Shown here piece by piece: positions 1-13,664 of a stretch of 64,000 nt of DNA. The stretch is from positions 177,664,556-177,728,555 of the forward strand of contig CP136067.1 of NCBI GenBank assembly GCA_032622095.1. Direction: 5' to 3'. Numbering within the stretch: the stretch's first letter is position 1; every line of letters begins with the position of its first letter. The notes beneath the pieces are model-generated. The model worked only from the letters and a program-made list of their open reading frames with translations. It made no database searches and had not been told where the DNA came from. This DNA is from Siphonodentalium dalli. Its lineage: Eukaryota; Mollusca; Scaphopoda; Gadilida; Siphonodentaliidae. The translations under genes were made by a program, and so were the position numbers.

Positions 1-563
1 GGCCGGATACTTGTGATTATGCGGACATCAGCGAGGGATAAGAAGCTGTCGGTCATCCAGGTATCCCCCAAGGTTATTGTGGCCCTGGACGGCAGTCACA
101 TCCCAAGTGTTCGTCCGTCCCAAGGTCCTGATGATTTTTCAACCGGAAGCAGTATCATTCAATTGTGTTACAATGCGTGTGTGATGACAGTGGGTGTTCA
201 TAGATGTCAGTGTTGGTATGCCAGGACAAATGCATGATGAGAAAATCTTTACTTGGGGATGCTGCTTATCCACTGGTCGATCGGATCATGACACCCTATC
301 GGGATAATGGACACCTGTCTACGAAAGAAACTAAGTTCAACACAGTTCATTCATCAAAGCGTCAACTAATAGAGAGGGAATTTGGTTTTCTGAAAAACCG
401 TTTTAATAGGTTAATGCACTGTGTGAACATAACGGATTTGTCCGAGTTATCAGAATTTGTGTTGGCCTGTTGTATTCTGCACAACTTTCTTAAACAAAAC
501 AATGATGATGTTTGTACATACAGCCAGTCACTTCCGAACGCCAGCCATCTGAATCTGTTCTAA
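1..563 (+). pseudogene. Harbinger relic monomer 1 (R class, cut by window edge)
   Basis: Only the catalytic half is inside the window. The GAGGGATAA form puts a stop just upstream of the DGSHIP block. The C-terminal frame at 204-563 has GDAAYPL and IEREFGF, then the R-class frameshift that ends in SHLNLF. It matches monomer 3 at an offset of 2625. Confidence 0.85.
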
Positions 564-570
564 CTACCTT

Positions 571-1040
571 CCCAGAGGCAGAAATGGTGCAAAGTGTAAA
601 AGGAAGACACTGACAGGTAAACTTTAGTTTGTTTATGCTGGTGGAATCCTTTGAAATGCCTGCAGCTTGGACCTCCTGAAGTAACCATGTTATGTCATCT
701 TTTAATAAGTTGATAATTAATCGTGTGCTTTATATCTACATTTAAATATATACAGTAAATATGTGGAACTTTAACTACATTACTCACAGCTGTGTATCTT
801 CACACTTTCCTATTTAAAAATCAATGACTCCCTTATCAACACATTTCGTTGTAACCGTGAATGTATAAGCATATTTTGTATTCATCACATGTTTGTCTAT
901 GATTGGAAAATAATCACAATTTAATTTGTATCTGTGTAAACAAACTGAGTCTGTCATAGCCTTTCATGTAGTTTAGAATGCCTCAATAATTGTCATTTGC
1001 ATCGTTTTCCCAACTCACAGTGATATGGACATCAGAAAAA
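571..1040. other. Inter-monomer spacer (representative)
   Basis: About 450 bp of AT-rich sequence separates each C-terminal frame from the next N-terminal piece. It has no family-like coding content. It contains TTTAAATATATACAG and runs of TTAA-rich sequence, and closes with a pyrimidine-rich TTTTCCCAACTCACAG at 1005-1020. I read it as former 3' untranslated sequence joined to the end of a former intron. Spacers are as conserved between copies as the coding relic, so the whole unit is homogenised together. Confidence 0.6.
1001..1022 (+). promoter_or_regulatory. 3' splice-acceptor-like site (representative, repeated in every monomer)
   Basis: The stretch CGTTTTCCCAACTCACAG followed by TGATATGG resembles a pyrimidine tract plus CAG acceptor and lies about 25 bp before the N-terminal transposase piece. 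The same string precedes each monomer, sometimes as CCCC or as CTCATAG (31110, 33722), which would still keep the AG. If real, the ancestral gene had an upstream exon that is not in the repeat. Confidence 0.4.
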
Positions 1041-1044
1041 GTTT

Positions 1045-1870
1045 TTGAGAACTTTCAGGGTATCTCCTGATACCTTCGAAAAGTTGTATAACAACGTGAA
1101 GGAATCACTTGTCAATGAGCCAACTCCTTCTGCGAAACCACCCACTGAACCACAGAAGTTGGCCACATTTTTAAAATATGCTGGGTCTAATGAGACAATC
1201 AACCAGATTAGCACACTCTTCAGAGTAACTGAGTCATCTGTGGTTAGAGCCTGCAGAACGGGGTTATTAATGCTATTCTTGACACTATGAGTCATAAAAT
1301 GATCAGATGACCGGATACTTGTGATTATGCGGACATCAGCGAGAGATTAGAAGCTGTCGGTCATCCAGGTATCCCCAAGGTTATTGTGGCCCTGGACGGC
1401 AGTCACATCCCAAGTGTTCGTCCGTCTCAAGGTCCTGATGATTTTTCAACCGGAAGCAGTATCATTCAATTGTGTTACAATGCGTTTGTGATGACAGTGG
1501 GTGTTCATAGATGTCAGTGTTGGTATGCCAGGACAAATGCATGATGAGAAAATCTTTACTTGGGGATGCTGCTTATCCACTGGTCGATCGGATCATGACA
1601 CCCTATCGGGATAATGGACACCTGTCTACGAAAGAAACTAAGTTCAACACAGTTCATTCATCAAAGCGTCAACTAATAGAGAGGGAATTTGGTTTTCTGA
1701 AAAACCGTTTTAATAGTTTAATGCACTGTGTGAACATAACGGATTTGTCCGAGTTATCAGAATTTGTGTTGGCCTGTTGTATTCTGCACAACTTTCTTAA
1801 ACAAAACAATGATGATGTTTGTACATACAGCCAGTCACTTCCGAACGCCAGCCATCTGAATCTGTTCTAA
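1045..1870 (+). pseudogene. Harbinger relic monomer 2 (R body with Ser variant, W-type tail)
   Basis: The N-terminal piece is open through the TTTTTAAAA (Leu) form. A TGA replaces the Trp codon before CCGGATACTT. The body carries FNSLMHC instead of FNRLMHC. After the R-class stop the sequence switches to W-type (ACAGAACTAGGCAG, then TTTGCAATGCATG), so the unit is mosaic. Confidence 0.83.
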
Positions 1871-2361
1871 CTACCTTCCCAGAGACAGAACTAGGCAGAG
1901 ATGGTGCAAAGTGTAAAAGGAAGACACTGACAGATACACTTTAGTTTGTTTATGCTGGTGGAATCCTTTGCAATGCATGTAGCTTCGGCCTCCTGAAGTC
2001 ACCATGTCATGTCATCTTTTAATAAGTTGATAATTAATCGTGTGCTTTATATCGACATTTAAATATATACAGTAAATATGTGGAACTTTAACTACATTAC
2101 TCACAGCTGTGTATCTTCACACTTTCCTATTTAAAAATCAATGACTCCCTTATCAACACATTTCGTTGTAACCGTGAATGTATAAGCATATTTTGTATTC
2201 ATCACATGTTTGTCTATGATTGGAAAATAATCACAATTTAATTTGTAACTGTGTAAACAAACTGAGTCTGTCATAGCCTTTCATGTAGTTTAGAATGCCT
2301 CAATAATTGTCATTTGCATCGTTTTCCCAACTCACAGTGATATGGACATCAGAAAAAGTTT

Positions 2362-3188
2362 TTGAGAACTTTCAGGTTATCTCCTGATACCATCGAAAAG
2401 TTGTATAACAACGTGAAGGAATCACTTGTCAATGAGCCAACTCCTTCTGCGAAACCACCCACTGAACCACAGAAGTTGGCCACATTTTAAAAATATGCTG
2501 GGTCTAATGAGACAATCAACCAGATTAGCACACTCTTCAGAGTAACTGAGTCATCTGTGGTTAGAGCCTGCAGAACGGGGTTATTAATGCTATTCTTGAA
2601 ACTATGCGTCAGAAAATGATCAGATGGCCGGATACTTGTGATTATGCGGACATCAGCGAGGGATAAGAAGCTGTCGGTCATCCAGGTATCCCCCAAGGTT
2701 ATTGTGGCCCTGGACGGCAGTCACATCCCAAGTGTTCGTCCGTCCCAAGGTCCTGATGATTTTTCAACCGGAAGCAGTATCATTCAATTGTGTTACAATG
2801 CGTGTGTGATGACAGTGGGTGTTCATAGATGTCAGTGTTGGTATGCCAGGACAAATGCATGATGAGAAAATCTTTACTTGGGGATGCTGCTTATCCACTG
2901 GTCGATCGGATCATGACACCCTATCGGGATAATGGACACCTGTCTACGAAAGAAACTAAGTTCAACACAGTTCATTCATCAAAGCGTCAACTAATAGAGA
3001 GGGAATTTGGTTTTCTGAAAAACCGTTTTAATAGGTTAATGCACTGTGTGAACATAACGGATTTGTCCGAGTTATCAGAATTTGTGTTGGCCTGTTGTAT
3101 TCTGCACAACTTTCTTAAACAAAACAATGATGATGTTTGTACATACAGCCAGTCACTTCCGAACGCCAGCCATCTGAATCTGTTCTAA
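2362..3188 (+). pseudogene. Harbinger relic monomer 3 (R class)
   Basis: It has a TTTTAA stop in the N-terminal piece and a GGGATAA stop before DGSHIP. An ATC codon (DTIEK) replaces TTC near 2392, and this marks the left limit of identity with the 5238-bp tetramer. The last 119 codons match monomer 1. Confidence 0.83.
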
Positions 3189-3669
3189 CTACCTTCCCAG
3201 AGGCAGAAATGGTGCAAAGTGTAAAAGGAAGACACTGACAGGTAAACTTTAGTTTGTTTATGCTGGTGGAATCCTTTGAAATGCCTGCAGCTTGGACCTC
3301 CTGAAGTAACCATGTTATGTCATCTTTTAATAAGTTGATAATTAATCGTGTGCTTTATATCTACATTTAAATATATACAGTAAATATGTGGAACTTTAAC
3401 TACATTACTCACAGCTGTGTATCTTCACACTTTCCTATTTAAAAATCAATGACTCCCTTATCAACACATTTCGTTGTAACCGTGAATGTATAAGCATATT
3501 TTGTATTCATCACATGTTTGTCTATGATTGGAAAATAATCACAATTTAATTTGTATCTGTGTAAACAAACTGAGTCTGTCATAGCCTTTCATGTAGTTTA
3601 GAATGCCTCAATAATTGTCATTTGCATCGTTTTCCCAACTCACAGTGATATGGACATCAGAAAAAGTTT

Positions 3670-4495
3670 TTGAGAACTTTCAGGGTATCTCCTGATACCT
3701 TCGAAAAGTTGTATAACAACGTGAAGGAATCACTTGTCAATGAGCCAACTCCTTCTGCGAAACCACCCACTGAACCACAGAAGTTGGCCACATTTTTAAA
3801 ATATGCTGGGTCTAATGAGACAATCAACCAGATTAGCACACTCTTCAGAGTAACTGAGTCATCTGTGGTTAGAGCCTGCAGAACGGGGTTATTAATGCTA
3901 TTCTTGACACTATGAGTCATAAAATGATCAGATGACCGGATACTTGTGATTATGCGGACATCAGCGAGAGATTAGAAGCTGTCGGTCATCCAGGTATCCC
4001 CAAGGTTATTGTGGCCCTGGACGGCAGTCACATCCCAAGTGTTCGTCCGTCTCAAGGTCCTGATGATTTTTCAACCGGAAGCAGTATCATTCAATTGTGT
4101 TACAATGCGTTTGTGATGACAGTGGGTGTTCATAGATGTCAGTGTTGGTATGCCAGGACAAATGCATGATGAGAAAATCTTTACTTGGGGATGCTGCTTA
4201 TCCACTGGTCGATCGGATCATGACACCCTATCGGGATAATGGACACCTGTCTACGAAAGAAACTAAGTTCAACACAGTTCATTCATCAAAGCGTCAACTA
4301 ATAGAGAGGGAATTTGGTTTTCTGAAAAACCGTTTTAATAGTTTAATGCACTGTGTGAACATAACGGATTTGTCCGAGTTATCAGAATTTGTGTTGGCCT
4401 GTTGTATTCTGCACAACTTTCTTAAACAAAACAATGATGATGTTTGTACATACAGCCAGTCACTTCCGAACGCCAGCCATCTGAATCTGTTCTAA
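3670..4495 (+). pseudogene. Harbinger relic monomer 4 (R body with Ser variant, W tail)
   Basis: Copy of monomer 2 at +2625 with the same Leu form, TGA lesion, FNSLMHC variant and W-type tail. Confidence 0.83.
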
Positions 4496-4986
4496 CTACC
4501 TTCCCAGAGACAGAACTAGGCAGAGATGGTGCAAAGTGTAAAAGGAAGACACTGACAGATACACTTTAGTTTGTTTATGCTGGTGGAATCCTTTGCAATG
4601 CATGTAGCTTCGGCCTCCTGAAGTCACCATGTCATGTCATCTTTTAATAAGTTGATAATTAATCGTGTGCTTTATATCGACATTTAAATATATACAGTAA
4701 ATATGTGGAACTTTAACTACATTACTCACAGCTGTGTATCTTCACACTTTCCTATTTAAAAATCAATGACTCCCTTATCAACACATTTCGTTGTAACCGT
4801 GAATGTATAAGCATATTTTGTATTCATCACATGTTTGTCTATGATTGGAAAATAATCACAATTTAATTTGTAACTGTGTAAACAAACTGAGTCTGTCATA
4901 GCCTTTCATGTAGTTTAGAATGCCTCAATAATTGTCATTTGCATCGTTTTCCCAACTCACAGTGATATGGACATCAGAAAAAGTTT

Positions 4987-5873
4987 TTGAGAACTTTCAG
5001 GTTATCTCCTGATACCATCGAAAAGTTGTATAACAACGTGAAGGAATCACTTGTCAATGAGCCAACTCCTTCTGCGAAACCACCCACTGAACCACAGAAG
5101 TTGGCCACATTTTAAAAATATGCTGGGTCTAATGAGACAATCAACCAGATTAGCACACTCTTCAGAGTAACTGAGTCATCTGTGGTTAGAGCCTGCAGAA
5201 CGGGGTTATTAATGCTATTCTTGAAACTATGCGTCAGAAAATGATCAGATGGCCGGATACTTGTGATTATGCGGACATCAGCGAGGGATAAGAAGGTATC
5301 CCCCAATGTTATTGTGGCCCTGGACGGCAGTCACATCCCAAGTGTTCGTCCGTCCCAAGGTCCTGATGATTTTTCAACCGGAAGCAGTATCATTCAATTG
5401 TGTTACAATGCGTGTGTGATGACAGTGGGTGTTCATAGATGTCAGTGTTGGTATGCCAGGACAAATGCATGATGAGAAAATCTTTACTTGGGGATGCTGC
5501 TTATCCACTGGTCGATTGGATCATGACACCCTATCAGGATAATGGACACCTGTCTACGAAAGAAACTAAGTTCAACATAGTTCATTCATCAAAGCGTCAG
5601 GTAATAGAGAGGGAATTTGGTTTTCTGAAAAACCATTTTAATAGGTTAATGCATTGTGTGAACATAACGAATTTGTCTGAGTTATCAGAATTTGTGTTGG
5701 CCTGTTGTATTCTGCACAACTTTCTTAAACAAAACAATGATGTTTGTTTGGACATACAGCCAGTCACTTCCGATAGCCAGCCATCTGAATCTGTTCTAAC
5801 TACCTTCCCAGAGGCAGAACTAGGCAGAGATGGTGCAAAGTGTAAAAGGAAGACACTGACAGATAAACTTTAG
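4987..5873 (+). pseudogene. Harbinger relic monomer 5 (W class)
   Basis: First W-class unit. An in-frame 15-bp deletion joins AGAAG to GTATCCCCC at 5295. The C-terminal frame stays open for 144 codons (DVCLDIQPVTSDSQ to TLTDKL), which I take as the ancestral C-terminus. It has DWIMTPYQDN where most copies have YRDN. Confidence 0.84.
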
Positions 5874-6289
5874 TTTGTTTATGCTGGTGGAATCCTTTGC
5901 AATGCATGTAGCTTCGGCCTCCTGAAGTCACCATGTCATGTCATCTTTTAATAAGTTGATAATTAATCGTGTGCTTTATATCGACATTTAAATATATACA
6001 GTAAATATGTGGAACTTTAACTACATTACTCACAGCTGTGTATCTTCACACTTTCCTATTTAAAAATCAATGACTCCCTTATCAACACATTTCGTTGTAA
6101 CCGTGAATGTATAAGCATATTTTGTATTCATCACATGTTTGTCTATGATTGGAAAATAATCACAATTTAATTTGTATCTGTGTAAACAAATGAGTCTGTC
6201 ATAGCCTTTCATGTAGTTTAGAATGCCTCAATAATTGTCATTTGCATCGTTTTCCCAACTCACAGTGATATGGACATCAGAAAAAGTTT

Positions 6290-7118
6290 TTGAGAACTTT
6301 CAGGTTATCTCCTGATACCTTCGAAAAGTTGTATAACAACGTGAAGGAATCACTTGTCAATGAGCCAACTCCTTCTGCGAAACCACCCACTGAACCACAG
6401 AAGTTGGCCACATTTTAAAAATATGCTGGGTCTAATGAGACAATCAACCAGATTAGCACACTCTTCAGAGTAACTGAGTCATCTGTGGTTAGAGCCTGCA
6501 GAACGGGGTTATTAATGTTATTCTTGAAACTATGCGTCAGAAAATGATCAGATGGCCGGATACTTGAGATTATGCGGACATCAGCGACATATTAGAAGCT
6601 GTCGGTCATCCAGGTATCCCCAAGGTTATTGTGGCCCTGGACGGCAGTCACATCATCCCAAGTGTTCGTCCGTCTCAAGGTCCTGATGATTTTTCAACCG
6701 GAAGCAGTATCATTCAATTGTGTTACAATGCGTTTGTGATGACAGTGGGTGTTCATAGATGTCAGTGTTGGTATGCCAGGACAAATGCATGATGAGAAAA
6801 TCTTTACTTGGGGATGCTGCTTATCCACTGGTCGATCGGATCATGACACCCTATCGGGATAATGGACACCTGTCTACGAAAGAAACTAAGTTCAACACAG
6901 TTCATTCGTCAAAGCGTCAACTAATAGAGAGGGAATTTGGTTTTCTGAAAAACCGTTTTAATAGGTTAATGCACTGTGTGAACATAACGGATTTGTCCGA
7001 GTTATCAGAATTTGTGTTGGCCTGTTGTATTCTGCACAACTTTCTTAAACAAAACAATGATGATGTTTGTACATACAGCCAGTCACTTCCGAACGCCAGC
7101 CATCAGAATCTGTTCTAA
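6290..7118 (+). pseudogene. Harbinger relic monomer 6 (R class, ATC insertion)
   Basis: A 3-bp ATC insertion gives SHIIPS in the first-Asp block. A TGA replaces the TGT Cys codon in TACTTGAGATT. The tail reads SHQNLF. It differs from monomer 10 at 6590 (T versus G at 11828). Confidence 0.83.
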
Positions 7119-7599
7119 CTACCTTCCCAGAGGCAGAAATGGTGCAAAGTGTAAAAGGAAGACACTGACAGGTAAACTTTAGTTTGTTTATGCTGGTGGA
7201 ATCCTTTGAAATGCCTGCAGCTTGGACCTCCTGAAGTAACCATGTTACGTCATCTTTTAATAAGTTGATAATTAATCGTGTGCTTTATATCTACATTTAA
7301 ATATATACAGTAAATATGTGGAACTTTAACTACATTACTCACAGCTGTGTATCTTCACACTTTCCTATTTAAAAATCAATGACTCCCTTATCAACACATT
7401 TCGTTGTAACCGTGAATGTATAAGCATATTTTGTATTCATCACATGTTTGTCTATGATTGGAAAATAATCACAATTTAATTTGTATCTGTGTAAACAAAC
7501 TGAGTCTGTCATAGCCTTTCATGTAGTTTAGAATGCCTCAATAATTGTCATTTGCATCGTTTTCCCAACTCACAGTGATATGGACATCAGAAAAAGTTT

Positions 7600-8426
7600 T
7601 TGAGAACTTTCAGGGTATCTCCTGATACCTTCGAAAAGTTGTATAACAACGTGAAGGAATCACTTGTCAATGAGCCAACTCCTTCTGCGAAACCACCCAC
7701 TGAACCACAGAAGTTGGCCACATTTTAAAAATATGCTGGGTCTAATGAGACAATCAACCAGATTAGCACACTCTTCAGAGTAACTGAGTCATCTGTGGTT
7801 AGAGCCTGCAGAACGGGGTTATTAATGCTATTCTTGAAACTATGCGTCAGAAAATGATCAGATGGCCGGATACTTGTGATTATGCGGACATCAGCGAGGG
7901 ATAAGAAGCTGTCGGTCATCCAGGTATCCCCCAAGGTTATTGTGGCCCTGGACGGCAGTCACATCCCAAGTGTTCGTCCGTCCCAAGGTCCTGATGATTT
8001 TTCAACCGGAAGCAGTATCATTCAATTGTGTTACAATGCGTGTGTGATGACAGTGGGTGTTCATAGATGTCAGTGTTGGTATGCCAGGACAAATGCATGA
8101 TGAGAAAATCTTTACTTGGGGATGCTGCTTATCCACTGGTCGATCGGATCATGACACCCTATCGGGATAATGGACACCTGTCTACGAAAGAAACTAAGTT
8201 CAACACAGTTCATTCATCAAAGCGTCAACTAATAGAGAGGGAATTTGGTTTTCTGAAAAACCGTTTTAATAGGTTAATGCACTGTGTGAACATAACGGAT
8301 TTGTCCGAGTTATCAGAATTTGTGTTGGCCTGTTGTATTCTGCACAACTTTCTTAAACAAAACAATGATGATGTTTGTACATACAGCCAGTCACTTCCGA
8401 ACGCCAGCCATCTGAATCTGTTCTAA
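7600..8426 (+). pseudogene. Harbinger relic monomer 7 (R class)
   Basis: Counterpart of monomer 3 in the second 5238-bp tetramer. It has the TTTTAA stop and the GGGATAA stop, but carries CAGGGTATC and CTTCGA in the N-terminal piece, unlike monomer 3. Confidence 0.83.
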
Positions 8427-8907
8427 CTACCTTCCCAGAGGCAGAAATGGTGCAAAGTGTAAAAGGAAGACACTGACAGGTAAACTTTAGTTTGTTTATG
8501 CTGGTGGAATCCTTTGAAATGCCTGCAGCTTGGACCTCCTGAAGTAACCATGTTATGTCATCTTTTAATAAGTTGATAATTAATCGTGTGCTTTATATCT
8601 ACATTTAAATATATACAGTAAATATGTGGAACTTTAACTACATTACTCACAGCTGTGTATCTTCACACTTTCCTATTTAAAAATCAATGACTCCCTTATC
8701 AACACATTTCGTTGTAACCGTGAATGTATAAGCATATTTTGTATTCATCACATGTTTGTCTATGATTGGAAAATAATCACAATTTAATTTGTATCTGTGT
8801 AAACAAACTGAGTCTGTCATAGCCTTTCATGTAGTTTAGAATGCCTCAATAATTGTCATTTGCATCGTTTTCCCAACTCACAGTGATATGGACATCAGAA
8901 AAAGTTT

Positions 8908-9733
8908 TTGAGAACTTTCAGGGTATCTCCTGATACCTTCGAAAAGTTGTATAACAACGTGAAGGAATCACTTGTCAATGAGCCAACTCCTTCTGCGAAA
9001 CCACCCACTGAACCACAGAAGTTGGCCACATTTTTAAAATATGCTGGGTCTAATGAGACAATCAACCAGATTAGCACACTCTTCAGAGTAACTGAGTCAT
9101 CTGTGGTTAGAGCCTGCAGAACGGGGTTATTAATGCTATTCTTGACACTATGAGTCATAAAATGATCAGATGACCGGATACTTGTGATTATGCGGACATC
9201 AGCGAGAGATTAGAAGCTGTCGGTCATCCAGGTATCCCCAAGGTTATTGTGGCCCTGGACGGCAGTCACATCCCAAGTGTTCGTCCGTCTCAAGGTCCTG
9301 ATGATTTTTCAACCGGAAGCAGTATCATTCAATTGTGTTACAATGCGTTTGTGATGACAGTGGGTGTTCATAGATGTCAGTGTTGGTATGCCAGGACAAA
9401 TGCATGATGAGAAAATCTTTACTTGGGGATGCTGCTTATCCACTGGTCGATCGGATCATGACACCCTATCGGGATAATGGACACCTGTCTACGAAAGAAA
9501 CTAAGTTCAACACAGTTCATTCATCAAAGCGTCAACTAATAGAGAGGGAATTTGGTTTTCTGAAAAACCGTTTTAATAGTTTAATGCACTGTGTGAACAT
9601 AACGGATTTGTCCGAGTTATCAGAATTTGTGTTGGCCTGTTGTATTCTGCACAACTTTCTTAAACAAAACAATGATGATGTTTGTACATACAGCCAGTCA
9701 CTTCCGAACGCCAGCCATCTGAATCTGTTCTAA
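8908..9733 (+). pseudogene. Harbinger relic monomer 8 (Ser variant, W tail)
   Basis: Matches monomer 4 at +5238, including the TGA lesion before CCGGATACTT and the W-type tail after an R-class C-terminal frame. Confidence 0.83.
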
Positions 9734-10224
9734 CTACCTTCCCAGAGACAGAACTAGGCAGAGATGGTGCAAAGTGTAAAAGGAAGACACTGACAGATAC
9801 ACTTTAGTTTGTTTATGCTGGTGGAATCCTTTGCAATGCATGTAGCTTCGGCCTCCTGAAGTCACCATGTCATGTCATCTTTTAATAAGTTGATAATTAA
9901 TCGTGTGCTTTATATCGACATTTAAATATATACAGTAAATATGTGGAACTTTAACTACATTACTCACAGCTGTGTATCTTCACACTTTCCTATTTAAAAA
10001 TCAATGACTCCCTTATCAACACATTTCGTTGTAACCGTGAATGTATAAGCATATTTTGTATTCATCACATGTTTGTCTATGATTGGAAAATAATCACAAT
10101 TTAATTTGTAACTGTGTAAACAAACTGAGTCTGTCATAGCCTTTCATGTAGTTTAGAATGCCTCAATAATTGTCATTTGCATCGTTTTCCCAACTCACAG
10201 TGATATGGACATCAGAAAAAGTTT

Positions 10225-11111
10225 TTGAGAACTTTCAGGTTATCTCCTGATACCATCGAAAAGTTGTATAACAACGTGAAGGAATCACTTGTCAATGAGC
10301 CAACTCCTTCTGCGAAACCACCCACTGAACCACAGAAGTTGGCCACATTTTAAAAATATGCTGGGTCTAATGAGACAATCAACCAGATTAGCACACTCTT
10401 CAGAGTAACTGAGTCATCTGTGGTTAGAGCCTGCAGAACGGGGTTATTAATGCTATTCTTGAAACTATGCGTCAGAAAATGATCAGATGGCCGGATACTT
10501 GTGATTATGCGGACATCAGCGAGGGATAAGAAGGTATCCCCCAATGTTATTGTGGCCCTGGACGGCAGTCACATCCCAAGTGTTCGTCCGTCCCAAGGTC
10601 CTGATGATTTTTCAACCGGAAGCAGTATCATTCAATTGTGTTACAATGCGTGTGTGATGACAGTGGGTGTTCATAGATGTCAGTGTTGGTATGCCAGGAC
10701 AAATGCATGATGAGAAAATCTTTACTTGGGGATGCTGCTTATCCACTGGTCGATTGGATCATGACACCCTATCAGGATAATGGACACCTGTCTACGAAAG
10801 AAACTAAGTTCAACATAGTTCATTCATCAAAGCGTCAGGTAATAGAGAGGGAATTTGGTTTTCTGAAAAACCATTTTAATAGGTTAATGCATTGTGTGAA
10901 CATAACGAATTTGTCTGAGTTATCAGAATTTGTGTTGGCCTGTTGTATTCTGCACAACTTTCTTAAACAAAACAATGATGTTTGTTTGGACATACAGCCA
11001 GTCACTTCCGATAGCCAGCCATCTGAATCTGTTCTAACTACCTTCCCAGAGGCAGAACTAGGCAGAGATGGTGCAAAGTGTAAAAGGAAGACACTGACAG
11101 ATAAACTTTAG
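10225..11111 (+). pseudogene. Harbinger relic monomer 9 (W class)
   Basis: Matches monomer 5 at +5238 with the same 15-bp deletion and YQDN variant. The C-terminal frame is open for 144 codons. Confidence 0.84.
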
Positions 11112-11527
11112 TTTGTTTATGCTGGTGGAATCCTTTGCAATGCATGTAGCTTCGGCCTCCTGAAGTCACCATGTCATGTCATCTTTTAATAAGTTGATAA
11201 TTAATCGTGTGCTTTATATCGACATTTAAATATATACAGTAAATATGTGGAACTTTAACTACATTACTCACAGCTGTGTATCTTCACACTTTCCTATTTA
11301 AAAATCAATGACTCCCTTATCAACACATTTCGTTGTAACCGTGAATGTATAAGCATATTTTGTATTCATCACATGTTTGTCTATGATTGGAAAATAATCA
11401 CAATTTAATTTGTATCTGTGTAAACAAATGAGTCTGTCATAGCCTTTCATGTAGTTTAGAATGCCTCAATAATTGTCATTTGCATCGTTTTCCCAACTCA
11501 CAGTGATATGGACATCAGAAAAAGTTT

Positions 11528-12356
11528 TTGAGAACTTTCAGGTTATCTCCTGATACCTTCGAAAAGTTGTATAACAACGTGAAGGAATCACTTGTCAATG
11601 AGCCAACTCCTTCTGCGAAACCACCCACTGAACCACAGAAGTTGGCCACATTTTAAAAATATGCTGGGTCTAATGAGACAATCAACCAGATTAGCACACT
11701 CTTCAGAGTAACTGAGTCATCTGTGGTTAGAGCCTGCAGAACGGGGTTATTAATGTTATTCTTGAAACTATGCGTCAGAAAATGATCAGATGGCCGGATA
11801 CTTGAGATTATGCGGACATCAGCGACAGATTAGAAGCTGTCGGTCATCCAGGTATCCCCAAGGTTATTGTGGCCCTGGACGGCAGTCACATCATCCCAAG
11901 TGTTCGTCCGTCTCAAGGTCCTGATGATTTTTCAACCGGAAGCAGTATCATTCAATTGTGTTACAATGCGTTTGTGATGACAGTGGGTGTTCATAGATGT
12001 CAGTGTTGGTATGCCAGGACAAATGCATGATGAGAAAATCTTTACTTGGGGATGCTGCTTATCCACTGGTCGATCGGATCATGACACCCTATCGGGATAA
12101 TGGACACCTGTCTACGAAAGAAACTAAGTTCAACACAGTTCATTCGTCAAAGCGTCAACTAATAGAGAGGGAATTTGGTTTTCTGAAAAACCGTTTTAAT
12201 AGGTTAATGCACTGTGTGAACATAACGGATTTGTCCGAGTTATCAGAATTTGTGTTGGCCTGTTGTATTCTGCACAACTTTCTTAAACAAAACAATGATG
12301 ATGTTTGTACATACAGCCAGTCACTTCCGAACGCCAGCCATCAGAATCTGTTCTAA
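11528..12356 (+). pseudogene. Harbinger relic monomer 10 (R class, ATC insertion)
   Basis: Matches monomer 6 at +5238 and monomer 14 at +5244, so it sits where the two tetramer registers overlap. It keeps SHIIPS, the TGA at the Cys codon and SHQNLF. Confidence 0.83.
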
Positions 12357-12837
12357 CTACCTTCCCAGAGGCAGAAATGGTGCAAAGTGTAAAAGGAAGA
12401 CACTGACAGGTAAACTTTAGTTTGTTTATGCTGGTGGAATCCTTTGAAATGCCTGCAGCTTGGACCTCCTGAAGTAACCATGTTACGTCATCTTTTAATA
12501 AGTTGATAATTAATCGTGTGCTTTATATCTACATTTAAATATATACAGTAAATATGTGGAACTTTAACTACATTACTCACAGCTGTGTATCTTCACACTT
12601 TCCTATTTAAAAATCAATGACTCCCTTATCAACACATTTCGTTGTAACCGTGAATGTATAAGCATATTTTGTATTCATCACATGTTTGTCTATGATTGGA
12701 AAATAATCACAATTTAATTTGTATCTGTGTAAACAAACTGAGTCTGTCATAGCCTTTCATGTAGTTTAGAATGCCTCAATAATTGTCATTTGCATCGTTT
12801 TCCCAACTCACAGTGATATGGACATCAGAAAAAGTTT

Positions 12838-13664
12838 TTGAGAACTTTCAGGGTATCTCCTGATACCTTCGAAAAGTTGTATAACAACGTGAAGGAATCA
12901 CTTGTCAATGAGCCAACTCCTTCTGCGAAACCACCCACTGAACCACAGAAGTTGGCCACATTTTAAAAATATGCTGGGTCTAATGAGACAATCAACCAGA
13001 TTAGCACACTCTTCAGAGTAACTGAGTCATCTGTGGTTAGAGCCTGCAGAACGGGGTTATTAATGCTATTCTTGAAACTATGCGTCAGAAAATGATCAGA
13101 TGGCCGGATACTTGTGATTATGCGGACATCAGCGAGGGATAAGAAGCTGTCGGTCATCCAGGTATCCCCCAAGGTTATTGTGGCCCTGGACGGCAGTCAC
13201 ATCCCAAGTGTTCGTCCGTCCCAAGGTCCTGATGATTTTTCAACCGGAAGCAGTATCATTCAATTGTGTTACAATGCGTGTGTGATGACAGTGGGTGTTC
13301 ATAGATGTCAGTGTTGGTATGCCAGGACAAATGCATGATGAGAAAATCTTTACTTGGGGATGCTGCTTATCCACTGGTCGATCGGATCATGACACCCTAT
13401 CGGGATAATGGACACCTGTCTACGAAAGAAACTAAGTTCAACACAGTTCATTCATCAAAGCGTCAACTAATAGAGAGGGAATTTGGTTTTCTGAAAAACC
13501 GTTTTAATAGGTTAATGCACTGTGTGAACATAACGGATTTGTCCGAGTTATCAGAATTTGTGTTGGCCTGTTGTATTCTGCACAACTTTCTTAAACAAAA
13601 CAATGATGATGTTTGTACATACAGCCAGTCACTTCCGAACGCCAGCCATCTGAATCTGTTCTAA
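12838..13664 (+). pseudogene. Harbinger relic monomer 11 (R class)
   Basis: Carries the TTTTAA and GGGATAA stops. Its spacer has GTATGAGC at 13968, shared only with monomer 15 (19212), which marks the 5244-bp register. Confidence 0.83.

Larger units (their letters stand above)
1..5295 (+). repeat. Higher-order repeat, 2625-bp dimer (two copies)
   Basis: Bases 1-2625 recur at 2626-5250, with identity continuing to 5295, where the 15-bp deletion of monomer 5 begins. Each dimer is an R unit plus a Ser-variant unit. Confidence 0.85.

Noticed and set aside
1032-1295. Minus-strand open frame of 87 codons repeated in many monomers
   Set aside because: It is the antisense of the N-terminal transposase piece. 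Its length follows from the plus-strand sequence, and it has no family features.
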